64,000 bases of DNA, from contig JAGYNZ010000002.1 of assembly GCA_018399745.1 (NCBI GenBank), forward strand, positions 97,826 to 161,825, written 5' to 3'. The position numbers were made by a program, and so were the translations under genes. The notes below the pieces were generated by a model. The model was given only the letters and a program-made list of their open reading frames with translations. It made no database searches and was not told where the DNA came from. This document shows, piece after piece, positions 1 to 9,304 of this stretch (position 1 is its first letter; each line of letters starts with the position of its first letter). The stretch is from Deltaproteobacteria bacterium (lineage in GTDB: Bacteria; Desulfobacterota; Dissulfuribacteria; Dissulfuribacterales; UBA3076).

Positions 1-859
1 GGGTCTGACCTACCACATGCGGAACCGTGTATGGTACATAATCAACCGGATATGGGAGAAGACTGTACAGGTAACTGGGAAATGATCCGTTGAAGATGCA
101 GAAGAATGCTGCAATGCCCATGGCAAGAAGCATATGGAGGGGCGCCTCCCTGGGTCTCAGCCCAGAATCATGTCCGAAAAACGCAAAAAACGGAATCTTG
201 ATACCAGCATGTTCCAGCACACCAACTGATGCAAACAGAAGAATGAACCATATGATTTGCATATGACCGGTAGCAGCGGCTTCCATGACCATTGACTTAC
301 TGACAAAACCACTGAACAGCGGAACAGCGGATATGGATGCGGCCCCTATTATACAGCAGATACAGGTGAGCGGCATGGTCCGGTACAGTCCACCTAATGC
401 GGTGCAGTTGATCTTCCCGCCGGTACGGTACATTACCGCGCCCATGGACATGAACAGCAAGGCCTTGAAGAGGATATCGTTTACGGCATGGGAAACAGCT
501 CCATTTAGGGCCATTTGTGTCCCAATGCCGATTCCGCATACCATGAATCCTACCTGGTTGATCAAGCTGTAGGACAGCACACGCCTGAGATTGTTTTCAA
601 TTACCGCATAGAAAATAGGGAATGCGGTCATAATCGCACCGATCCATATAAGGGCTTCGGTGCCAGGAAAGGCCCTGGCAAGAGCGTATACAGCACACTT
701 TGTAGTAAAAGCGCTCAGAAATACGGTCCCGGTAATTGTGGCCTCCGGATAGGCATCCGTCAGCCATGGATGGAGAAAAGGCCAGGCGCAATTTACGCCA
801 AAACCAAGAAAAATTAATAAGGTGGCAAGTCCATTAAGTCCGATATACCCCCAACCCAT
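1..859 (-). pseudogene. Proton antiporter / NADH dehydrogenase-like (MrpD/NuoL-N family) fragment, N-terminus missing, C-terminus off the window edge
   Basis: Reverse-strand reading frame, open from about 859 to 1 and not in the ORF track. Translates to ...GYIGLNGLATLLIFLGFGVNCAWPFLHPWLTDAYPEATITGTVFLSAFTTKCAVYALARAFPG...NNLRRVLSYSLINQVGFMVCGIGIG..., typical of the proton_antipo_M domain. The N-terminal half of the domain is absent. Confidence 0.75.
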
Positions 860-1359
860 TTATTTGATTTGCCTTCCTGATCTAAAACAGGAGAACTATT
901 ATCATTCCAATATCTTATTGAACCATCTTTGCATCTTACCCTGTATGAATATTCTACAGGTTTTATTGATTCTTTATGTAATAAGAAGGTATCTTCAAGT
1001 AAGTGCCTATCGTCTGGATGAATTAAACGCAACCAATTCTCAAAAGTATGTTTAATTTCCCCGGTTTTATAACCCAATGTGCTATCAATATTACCAAACC
1101 ACTGCAATGTATTGCTCTCAATATCCCACTCATAGAAGATGTCATTTGTTGATTGAGCAATAAGACGAAAACGTTGCTCATTATCCCGTAAGGCCTTCTC
1201 TGATTTTTTTCGCTCAGCTATAAAATTATTTAACATTTCAACTTCTCTTAAACGTTTTTGTCCGGTTTGTTGCGCAATATTTTTATAATACTTCACCTGC
1301 TTTTCTAACTCTGTGCATCTTTGTTTTAATTCTTTTTCTAAATTGATTTTTGCGGACAT
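814..1359 (-). CDS. PAS/PAC domain protein, probably C-terminally truncated sensor
   Basis: Coiled-coil N-terminus followed by PAS fold (ALRDNEQRFRLIAQSTNDIFYEWDIES...VRCKDGSIRYWNDNSSPVLDQEGKSNKWVGGISD). Ends abruptly after the PAC motif, in a frame overlapping the antiporter fragment. Confidence 0.75.
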   Translation of the reverse strand: MSAKINLEKELKQRCTELEKQVKYYKNIAQQTGQKRLREVEMLNNFIAERKKSEKALRDNEQRFRLIAQSTNDIFYEWDIESNTLQWFGNIDSTLGYKTGEIKHTFENWLRLIHPDDRHLLEDTFLLHKESIKPVEYSYRVRCKDGSIRYWNDNSSPVLDQEGKSNKWVGGISDLMDLPPY

Positions 1360-1360
1360 T

Positions 1361-2581
1361 TTACTGGTCCTCAGCCAAGATCATTAAGATGCCTGTCCAA
1401 TCAAGTCCCCTGCTCTTTCCGAGGAGAGGAGCAATTTCAACGCCAGAGTAAAATCCTAACAAAGGGGTGTTGTGTCTGTTCATTACCTTTTGAACTTCCA
1501 TAGCTTCTTCTGTTAATGTATTTGATTGCTCTGCTGCCCTTCCTGCACAATCAATATACAATCCGAAAACGGGTCTTTTCCCGTCGTCTTTTATATTTTT
1601 CATTAGGCATTCTGAATTGTTTTTTGCAGATTCAATCATCATATCTCCATCCCTCAACATAAACTGAATTTCCATGCCTTGCTCAAGATCTGTCTCAAAG
1701 ATTCGAATGCCGCTGTCATCCGGAAGAATTCCTGTAATCAGTCTATTAACATATTCGTCTTCCCGATATTCAAATTTTTCACCATAATTTACTCCAATTG
1801 TTAAGAGGTTGACAGGATACTGTTTTCCCCAACTTTCATTTCCATATAATTCGTCAATTATTTCAACAATTGGTCGTTCATCCAGTTCATAAATATGAGA
1901 TCCTTGCATTTTTGTTATTTTATGATATTCGCCATCAATTGGAGAACAACCGTGCATTATAGTATGATAAACATTAATAGATCCTGAAAGAAGTGCTCCG
2001 ACAACACTATGCTCACATACATTAGTACTGCAGAATTGTGTCGTATTACTAAATTGATAGTCCCCAATTAATCCGGCACCGATTATTGGTGCATTCGACT
2101 GGAGTATTGATTCCATTCCAAAAATTAATGGAGGGGATGCATTAATGATAGGAGGAGATATAGGAGACGCAGGAACTTTTATTGAGTCATAAAACATAAG
2201 CAAGAGTCTGTCTTCTTGTGTCTTAGATAATTTTCTTGCCAAACTATGCCCTGCCAGCCTTTCATCTTTGTCTAGACCGCCAGCTGTAGCAATTTGATAC
2301 TTTATATCATCTAATTGAAATATTGCAACGCCTGAAGGATAGCCTTTATATGTTAAATAATCATTAGTAATAATGCCGATTGTTGAACCGCCAATTACAG
2401 GCGTATTTCCCAATGTCTCTTTAACGCCCCTCAAAAATTCTTTATGATCCAATTGGCCACTGCAAAAAGCAAGAATAAAATCAGGTTTATCCGTAATCAC
2501 GTCACGAGCTGCAATATTTGCTGCTGTTTTGCCAGAATAAAAAGCATCTTTTTTATTACAATATCCAATTCCAACCTTCAT
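1361..2581 (-). CDS. FIST N/C domain signal-transduction protein
   Basis: MKVGIGYCNKKDAFYSGKTAANIAARDVITDKPDFILAFCSGQLDHKEFLRGVKETLGNTPVIGGSTIGII... typical of FIST sensory domains; immediately upstream of the PAS gene. Confidence 0.75.
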   Translation of the reverse strand: MKVGIGYCNKKDAFYSGKTAANIAARDVITDKPDFILAFCSGQLDHKEFLRGVKETLGNTPVIGGSTIGIITNDYLTYKGYPSGVAIFQLDDIKYQIATAGGLDKDERLAGHSLARKLSKTQEDRLLLMFYDSIKVPASPISPPIINASPPLIFGMESILQSNAPIIGAGLIGDYQFSNTTQFCSTNVCEHSVVGALLSGSINVYHTIMHGCSPIDGEYHKITKMQGSHIYELDERPIVEIIDELYGNESWGKQYPVNLLTIGVNYGEKFEYREDEYVNRLITGILPDDSGIRIFETDLEQGMEIQFMLRDGDMMIESAKNNSECLMKNIKDDGKRPVFGLYIDCAGRAAEQSNTLTEEAMEVQKVMNRHNTPLLGFYSGVEIAPLLGKSRGLDWTGILMILAEDQ

Positions 2582-2747
2582 AAAACATCCCTTTCATACA
2601 GCAATACCTTTTCCTTTTTCTTGATATCAGCAGTATAAACAATATTTCGGTTACGTATATTGTAAACATAAATAGCGGTCCTTCATCCTGTAGATAGCTG
2701 TAAGCACATTGAACGATTTTATGCCTCTTTTTATCGGCCTGTTTCAG

Positions 2748-3710
2748 TTAAGTACTTATAGTTTTTTCAATTTCATTTAGGAAAGACCTTTGTAAACTGA
2801 TGAGTTCCAGAGGCCTGTCTACAGGGGACATGTGGGCGCTTTCCGTTATGATATGACACTGACAGTCATTGGCAAATTCTGACTGATACCTTGTGTAAGC
2901 AGGCGTACACAGATCGTCGTTTCCACAGGTCATAAGAACAGGTAGATCCAGCTCAGATAATTGCGAGGTTACATTTACTTTTTTTAGATTCCCCTGCACA
3001 TTTAACTCTGAACCGCTTGCAACCATAATATCATGGATTACGGCATTTCGTGAGGCAAGCAATCTCTTCATCACCCCAGGTAATGGCCATGTGTGTATAA
3101 CATGTCGCCTGGTGAACTCCATGCAGGCCTTGTCATAGTCGCTCTTTGCTCCCAGCCCTCTCAACTCATAATCATCAATAATTCGTCCTGTTTTACCATT
3201 ATTAAGACAACTCAGGCCCTGCTTAAGCTTCGGGGAAACGTGATTGATATAATAGGGAAAATTAAGTATGGGGCTATGGAGAGAAATGGACAATATGCCT
3301 TCGGGGTGTCTGGCTGCAAACCCGACAGCCAGAGTGGTCCCCCATGAATGACCGATTAAATGGTAGTTTTTCAAGCCCAGACCATCCCGTACCGCCAGTA
3401 CTTCTTCAAAATAACGTTCAGCAGTCCACAAAGTCGGATTATCCGGTCGGTCTGATTTTCCACACCCTAACTGGTCATAGAAGATCACACGGCGTTCACC
3501 AGCTAATGCCTGAAATGCCACGAGATTATGATGATTACCTCCTGGACCACCGTGCAGAATCAACGCAGATGCCCTGCTGCCGGACCCAATTATGCCGTAC
3601 CATAATTTATAGCCATCACCCCTATAGACGTAGTCGACAAAACCTTCGTAATCATAACGAGGTTCGGTCAGGCTCTTTTTTATACGGGCTTCTTTTTCTT
3701 CGTCATTCAT
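2748..3710 (-). CDS. Alpha/beta hydrolase, proline iminopeptidase-like
   Basis: HGGPGG oxyanion motif, nucleophile GHSWGTTLAV, C-terminal SAHMSP. The ORF extends to 3788 but ATG at 3710 has a GGAAAGG ribosome site. Confidence 0.8.
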   Translation of the reverse strand: MNDEEKEARIKKSLTEPRYDYEGFVDYVYRGDGYKLWYGIIGSGSRASALILHGGPGGNHHNLVAFQALAGERRVIFYDQLGCGKSDRPDNPTLWTAERYFEEVLAVRDGLGLKNYHLIGHSWGTTLAVGFAARHPEGILSISLHSPILNFPYYINHVSPKLKQGLSCLNNGKTGRIIDDYELRGLGAKSDYDKACMEFTRRHVIHTWPLPGVMKRLLASRNAVIHDIMVASGSELNVQGNLKKVNVTSQLSELDLPVLMTCGNDDLCTPAYTRYQSEFANDCQCHIITESAHMSPVDRPLELISLQRSFLNEIEKTIST

Positions 3711-3908
3711 AGCCTTTCCATTTGTGATATGCGTACAGTCTTCAAAGCTGCAGCAGACTTCCGAAATACGATTAAACATAAAAGGCATTCATGACAGAAT
3801 TTCTTCTACCGCAAGTCATCAGGCGGACACCAAGGCCCAGAGCCGAAAGCAAGAAAAACATATTATCCACTAATTTATTACATACTTAAAGCTGATTTTT
3901 TTGTCTTT

Positions 3909-4463
3909 TTATTTAACATAACCGCTTCCGATAGCAGAAAAAGGGAGATCCAACTCTAGTTCGGGGACTTGTCGGGCGACCCATGCGGTGAAGGTGTTGC
4001 TATTAGGCCCTGGAAAGGACTTATAGGTTGTTTTCCACGGGTAGGCACGGGCGGCTTTGTCAACGGCGTCAATGAGTTCGTCGACGCCCTTTCCCCTATG
4101 TGCCTTGAGAATCCTGGGTCTGGCGCCGTACCAGTTTCTGTCGGGGATATCCTGGGCAATCCTCAGAACCGGCTGGCCGCGTTTGCTTCGCCAACCGACT
4201 ACGTCGTATACTGTGTAAGAGGCCTCGGCAGTCCTTTTGGCTGCAATCCATGTATGAATGGCGAACCATCCGCGCCAACCCCATGCTTTGGCACCGTAGA
4301 TATGAAGAACCGCTTCATTCGTGTCAGCAGGTTCGGGCGCAATTCCTGCAGATTCGCGATTGGCTGTGCGCCAGTCGTTCCCGGAAGAACAACTTGAGGA
4401 AATCAAAACAATCAGGATAAAAACCGACAATAGTTTCAAGGTTTTCATAAAGACATGTTGCAT
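3909..4463 (-). CDS. DUF3750-like putative lipoprotein
   Basis: Signal/lipobox LISSSCSSG; core AVLHIYGAKAWGWRGWFAIHTWIAAKRTAEASYTVYDVVGW resembles DUF3750. Confidence 0.6.
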   Translation of the reverse strand: MQHVFMKTLKLLSVFILIVLISSSCSSGNDWRTANRESAGIAPEPADTNEAVLHIYGAKAWGWRGWFAIHTWIAAKRTAEASYTVYDVVGWRSKRGQPVLRIAQDIPDRNWYGARPRILKAHRGKGVDELIDAVDKAARAYPWKTTYKSFPGPNSNTFTAWVARQVPELELDLPFSAIGSGYVK

Positions 4464-4650
4464 GCAATTGATGCCAAAATCAACTCGGTATTTTGCTAAT
4501 TATAGCTATTCAAGGTTATGGCATACATCTTCCGACTGAATTCAACAATAGAATCTTCTCGATTTTGTTAATTTCTGATGCCTGATCCTGTTTTCATATA
4601 AGCTCGTATATGCCAATATTACCCATTTGAGATAATGGAAAGAAAAGAAC

Positions 4651-5346
4651 TCAGGTGCCTTCTTTAAATAAATATCCCAGGCCTCTCACGGTTTCAATGT
4701 ACGAGGAGGCGGTGCCGAGTTTTTTTCTCAAGCGTCTTATATGGGTATCAATAGTTCTGTCATAACCACTGAATGAATAGCCCCACACATTCTCCAGAAG
4801 AATCTCACGCGTTCTTACCATTCCGGCATGGGACATCAGCTCATGAAGAAGGCGAAATTCAGTCATGGTGAGTTTTACTCGTTTCCGCTCTACGTGAACC
4901 AAGTGTTTAAGAGAATCCAACTCAACCGGCCCAATTTGTAATATTGTATCTGTCACTGCCGTCTCATCTGGATACACCCTTAACAGCACCGCTTTAACCC
5001 TCAAAACCAGTTCTCTCGGGCTAAAGGGTTTTACTATATAATCATCCGCTCCCAGTTCCAGTCCCAATATCCTGTCGGTCTCACCTCCCATTGCGGTCAC
5101 CATTATTATAGGAATATTAAAAAGCTCCTTGTCTTTTTTGAGCTGCTTACACAGTTCCAGACCATCCAAATCAGGTAGCATCAGATCCAGCAAAATCAGA
5201 TTAGGTTTATATTCTCTGGCCTGGGGAATTATCTTGCGCCCGGATGCCAAAATAAGGGTGTCAAATCTTGCCCGTTCGAGATTGTAGCAGATCAACTCCG
5301 CTATATCTCTTTCATCTTCTATTATGAGAACGCGCTTTTTTTTCAA
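4651..5346 (-). CDS. PhoB/OmpR-family response regulator without adjacent kinase
   Basis: Receiver (IIEDERDIAELI...LLDLMLPDLDG...VKPFSPREL) plus winged-helix (LTMTEFRLLHELMSHAGMVRTREILLENVWGYSFSGYDRTIDTHIRRLRKKLG). Confidence 0.9.
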   Translation of the reverse strand: MKKKRVLIIEDERDIAELICYNLERARFDTLILASGRKIIPQAREYKPNLILLDLMLPDLDGLELCKQLKKDKELFNIPIIMVTAMGGETDRILGLELGADDYIVKPFSPRELVLRVKAVLLRVYPDETAVTDTILQIGPVELDSLKHLVHVERKRVKLTMTEFRLLHELMSHAGMVRTREILLENVWGYSFSGYDRTIDTHIRRLRKKLGTASSYIETVRGLGYLFKEGT

Positions 5347-5431
5347 GGCTTTTTAGACACTTTCCCGTAGGCAATACCAGGTATTAAACCAAAGACTCAT
5401 AATGCCTTTATATTCAGCTAATTTTAAGAAA

Positions 5432-5471
5432 CTGTTAATATATTGTTATTTTTCTGTTTAGATTTCTTATT
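5432..5471 (+). promoter_or_regulatory. Weak candidate Pho box, 11-bp periodic, AT-rich
   Basis: CTGTTAA tata TTGTTAT tttt CTGTTTA gatt TCTTATT: four 7-mers with 4-bp spacers. Confidence 0.35.
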
Positions 5472-5648
5472 TTTGACTTGATGTGCCCGTTGGCATTGTA
5501 TTTCTTTTGAAAAGATCCTGGGTACTTTTGCCATATCAAGTGTAGTTTCGATAGTAAACTTTTATACGTGTCCTGAATTTCTTTAGGAAACCAGTAAAAG
5601 CCTCATAAGGCATTCAAGTCAGGGATAGTCCTCACGCCTCAAACCAGT

Positions 5649-5692
5649 CGTCACAGAATTTTCATAGAATTGTCATAATACCGTCACATTTC
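5649..5692 (+). promoter_or_regulatory. Candidate double Pho box upstream of the TonB operon
   Basis: Four direct 11-mers: cGTCACAgaat / tTTCATAgaat / tGTCATAatac / cGTCACAtttc. Matches the 7+4 layout and TGTCAYA core of PhoB sites. Confidence 0.75.
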
Positions 5693-5795
5693 TCTGTTAG
5701 CTTCTTCGGCTAATCGGGGCAGGGAGAGGTTTAGCCTGTCCGGGGTCTGGTTTTTTGCGTTTGCTGATCTTAGTCGACAAAAGGAGGGGTTTGTC

Positions 5796-7046
5796 ATGAG
5801 ACTGATCATCACAATGTACCGTTTTAGAAAACTGCTTACAGGGGTTGCGCTAGGATCACTGGTGTTACTGTCCGGATCTTTGCTCTTTGCCGGCGATCGG
5901 CCGCTCTCTTATCGGGAAACAAAGGTTATATATAAAGCCAAAGCGAGTCTCGATCGCGGAAACGCTCAGCAATGTGTTGATTTGCTGGAACAGTTTATCA
6001 GTAAAGATCACACGGATGTGCCTTATCAGTTCTATATGCTGCTGGGCAACGGCTGTTTCCAGTTGAATAATGCCGAGCAGGCTGGAGAGGCTTATAGAAA
6101 GGCCCTGACTATTAGGCCGGAGAACCCCGATCTTTTGGTCAATTATGCCACTGCCTTGTATATGCAAGAGAAATATAAAGAGGCCGCCGAGGCCTTTGCC
6201 AAGTCATTTAAGTGCAGGAAAGCCGAAGATCCTGACCTGCTGTACAGGGCTGGGGCCTGCTATTATCAAGGCGAACTCTATCGGGAGGCAAAGGGTGTCC
6301 TGGATACCCTTATGGCCCAGGCAGAGAGTCCCAGAAAAGAGTGGGTAGAACTTCTGGTCTTTACGGATGTAAAGCTGAAGAACTGGGATAATGCAATCAA
6401 AGTACTCAAAAAATTGGTACAGCAGGAACCAAATGATGCAAAGTTCTGGAAGCTTCTGGCCCATGTAAGCATAAACCAGGGCAATTATCAGGACTCGGTG
6501 GTAAGTCTGGAAATAGCCTATCACCTGAAGGATCCGTCAAAATCGGAGCTTGAAGGTCTGGCTTCTCTCTATTCATATCTGGGGGTTCCGCTTAAGGCAG
6601 CTGAGATCTTAACCAAGGCCTATGGCACGGATCAGGATACAAAGCAGCTCCTTCAAATTGCGCGGCTCTATGCCAGAGGATACATGCAGAATGATGCGCT
6701 CCGTCTTTACAGGATCGTCCTGCATGAAGTTCCCAGTGAAGTCCTGGTAAAAGAGATGATCTCTCTTCTGTATGAATCCTGCGAGTTTCATGAGATGGTC
6801 GCCCTTGTGGAGCAGGCAGTCAACCAGTATGGGTTTGATGATCCATCTCTTTATCTCATGAAAGGTTATGCAGCATGGCACCTTCAGGATTGGGATCTGG
6901 CCCAGTCTTCATTTAAGGTGGCCAGGGCCTCAAAACGGTACCGGAATCAGGCCGAAGGCGCTCTGGAAATCATTACCGGCCTTATGGCAGCCAAAACCAA
7001 TGTGATTGCCTCGGCTACGGATACCGTTCCAGAATCACATTCCTGA
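5796..7046 (+). CDS. TPR-repeat secreted protein of TonB gene cluster
   Basis: Signal-like N-terminus and multiple TPR motifs (NPDLLVNYATALYMQEKYKEAAEAFAKSFK...). First gene of the co-directional cluster. Confidence 0.75.
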   Translation: MRLIITMYRFRKLLTGVALGSLVLLSGSLLFAGDRPLSYRETKVIYKAKASLDRGNAQQCVDLLEQFISKDHTDVPYQFYMLLGNGCFQLNNAEQAGEAYRKALTIRPENPDLLVNYATALYMQEKYKEAAEAFAKSFKCRKAEDPDLLYRAGACYYQGELYREAKGVLDTLMAQAESPRKEWVELLVFTDVKLKNWDNAIKVLKKLVQQEPNDAKFWKLLAHVSINQGNYQDSVVSLEIAYHLKDPSKSELEGLASLYSYLGVPLKAAEILTKAYGTDQDTKQLLQIARLYARGYMQNDALRLYRIVLHEVPSEVLVKEMISLLYESCEFHEMVALVEQAVNQYGFDDPSLYLMKGYAAWHLQDWDLAQSSFKVARASKRYRNQAEGALEIITGLMAAKTNVIASATDTVPESHS

Positions 7047-7067
7047 TTTCCTGAGTCTAATAAGAGG

Positions 7068-7835
7068 ATGTTTTTAATGAGGAAAAGCGAAATTTTTATT
7101 GTCTTAATATGGTTCGGCCTGATGTTTTATGCTCCGGCGTTTGCCGAAGATGTAGGAGGCATAGAAAAGACTTTAACGAAGGCCATTCAGGAAGAAGTGG
7201 CCGCCCAGAAAGAAGTGGAGAAATGGTCTGTTGAGAAAGAAGCTATCATAAATGATTTGCTGGATCTGAAGACCCGTCTCGACTGGAACCGCTTCCAAAA
7301 CCACAAGTATAAGGCTTATGTATATCAGAAGGCGGAAGAGGTCAATGATCTCAAGACCCAGAAGGAAAAGCTTGCCAGGATGCGCATGGAACTGGAGCCT
7401 TATCTCAGCCGGATAGTCTCGGACCTGAAGGATCGGGTTGCATTTGATGCCCCGTTTCTCATTGAGGAGAGATCGAGGCGGATTGCGTTTCTGGAAGAGT
7501 CATTGCTGGATCCCAGCTTGAATTTGGGCGAGCGGTTGAGGCGGGTGCTGGAGGCACTTCGAGTGGAGGCAGAATATGGAAATTCAGTAGGGACCGAGGA
7601 AACAAAACTCGATCTCAATGGCGAGTCAACTCTGGTAACCATGACACGCGTCGGAAGAGTGGGGCTGTTTTATATCACAAACGATCGCAAACAGGCCGGT
7701 AAATGGGATGAGGTTTCACAGAGCTGGCAACCCGTCTCTGACGACTATCTGCCGGATATTCTTCGGACTAAGGAGATTATTCAGCAGAAGAGGGCGGCCG
7801 AGCTGGTGGATCTTCCAATGGGTCCGTCCCGGTAA
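7068..7835 (+). CDS. DUF3450-like periplasmic protein of TonB gene cluster
   Basis: Signal peptide, coiled coil, ...ERLRRVLEALRVEAEYGNSVGTEETKLDLNGESTLVTMTRVGRVGLFYITNDRKQAGKWDEVSQSWQPV, typical of DUF3450. Confidence 0.75.
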   Translation: MFLMRKSEIFIVLIWFGLMFYAPAFAEDVGGIEKTLTKAIQEEVAAQKEVEKWSVEKEAIINDLLDLKTRLDWNRFQNHKYKAYVYQKAEEVNDLKTQKEKLARMRMELEPYLSRIVSDLKDRVAFDAPFLIEERSRRIAFLEESLLDPSLNLGERLRRVLEALRVEAEYGNSVGTEETKLDLNGESTLVTMTRVGRVGLFYITNDRKQAGKWDEVSQSWQPVSDDYLPDILRTKEIIQQKRAAELVDLPMGPSR

Positions 7836-7861
7836 TTTTTTTAAAGAGGTGTGTTCAATAA

Positions 7862-9304
7862 ATGCAAGACTTTTGTAATTTTCGATACTGGACTGGCATA
7901 GCGATAATGTGTGCCGTCATAATGGCATCTCCATCTGGTGCTGTCGAACAAAGCGACAATGCCTGGAAGGCGGTGGTACAGGAACTCGAGGCAAGCAGTG
8001 CCAAATCTCTTTCCCGGGCAGAATTAGTGCAGGAACTGGTAAAGCAGGACAAAACTACCCTGCAAAAGGCCGTGGCTGAACTTAAAGCAATGGTATCAAC
8101 CGAGCAAAAGGAGCTATCCAGTCTTCAATCTCACTACCAAGAGCTGCTTGAACGGGAAAGCCAGTTGACAGAGGGCCTCAAGTCCGAGCAAGAGGAGATC
8201 AAAACAGTCCAGGGTACTGTAGTCGGCGCTGCTAAGGAGGGCCAAGACCTCTTAGAGAGCAGCACTCTTGGTTCAAGGTTTGGAGAACAGAGGTCGGTGC
8301 TGGACCGTATTATCGAGAAAAAACGCTTTCCCGGCATGGACGAGATTCGAGCCGAGGTGTCGCTGTTTCAGAGATATGCCGACCAGTCCGCCTCTATACA
8401 TAAACATCGCGGAGAATTCGTTGACGTCAAAGGACATTCGACAGAGGGCGATATGGTGCATATCGGCGGCATGGGGGCCTTATACCACACCAAAGACGCA
8501 GTAGGATACCTTAAATCTATGAGTAGCGGTGGTCTGGCTGCGGTGCCCGCTGACCTTGGATACGGCCTTCGCAGGTCACTCAAGGCCTTTATCAAGGGAG
8601 ACGCTGATAATGTACCTGTGGATATCTCCGGCGGAGCAGTGTTTATGGAATTGACACAGAAGAAGGGTTTTCGAGAGTGGATAGACTCAGGGGGGCTTCT
8701 GGTCTGGCCTATCTTCGGTATTGGACTGATAGCAATAGTTTTTTCGCTCGAACGTCTCTATTTTTTCCTCCGTATTCGGACTGACTCCGATCAAATCATA
8801 GAAGATGTCACGTCCCTGGTGGAGAATGATCGGATCGATGAATGCAAGCGCTATTGCCTGGAGAAAAAGAATCACCCCACGTGTCAGGTCTTGAGCAGTG
8901 GACTGGATCAAATAGGCGCCACTCAGGAGGTCTTTGAGAGTTCGCTTCAGGAGGCCATTCTTCGCCTCCTGCCCAGGTTCGAGAGGTTTATACCCACACT
9001 CGGCATGCTGGCTGCGGTAGCACCGCTTCTCGGGCTCTTGGGGACAGTTTCCGGAATGATAAATACATTCCATGTGATAACTATTTTTGGGACTGGTGAT
9101 CCAAAGCTAATGGCAGGTGGAATTTCAGAGGCACTGATTACCACGGAGCTTGGGCTCGCGGTAGCCATACCAGTGATGTTTATCCATCACTTCTTTGAGC
9201 GCCGAGTGGAATTGATTGTAGGCGATATGGAGGAAAAGGCTACGGCATTTACGTTGACCATTTTGAAATTCGGAAAGATCCTTCCGAAAGAGACTTCGAC
9301 TTGA
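7862..9304 (+). CDS. MotA/TolQ/ExbB proton-channel protein with large N-terminal periplasmic extension
   Basis: N-terminal signal and coiled-coil region, then GGLLVWPIFGIGLIAIVFSLERLYFFLR... and LGMLAAVAPLLGLLGTVSGMINTFHVI...EALITTELGLAVAIP. Confidence 0.9.
   Translation: MQDFCNFRYWTGIAIMCAVIMASPSGAVEQSDNAWKAVVQELEASSAKSLSRAELVQELVKQDKTTLQKAVAELKAMVSTEQKELSSLQSHYQELLERESQLTEGLKSEQEEIKTVQGTVVGAAKEGQDLLESSTLGSRFGEQRSVLDRIIEKKRFPGMDEIRAEVSLFQRYADQSASIHKHRGEFVDVKGHSTEGDMVHIGGMGALYHTKDAVGYLKSMSSGGLAAVPADLGYGLRRSLKAFIKGDADNVPVDISGGAVFMELTQKKGFREWIDSGGLLVWPIFGIGLIAIVFSLERLYFFLRIRTDSDQIIEDVTSLVENDRIDECKRYCLEKKNHPTCQVLSSGLDQIGATQEVFESSLQEAILRLLPRFERFIPTLGMLAAVAPLLGLLGTVSGMINTFHVITIFGTGDPKLMAGGISEALITTELGLAVAIPVMFIHHFFERRVELIVGDMEEKATAFTLTILKFGKILPKETST

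Noticed and set aside
297-817. ORF-track calls 297..539 (-), 515..817 (+), 285..572 (+) and 597..791 (-)
   Set aside because: Wrong frames; the real coding frame is the reverse-strand antiporter fragment spanning 1-859.
5700-5795. Leader of the TonB operon examined for a cobalamin or other riboswitch
   Set aside because: Only a small TTAGC/GCTAA hairpin visible; no conserved riboswitch box recognised.
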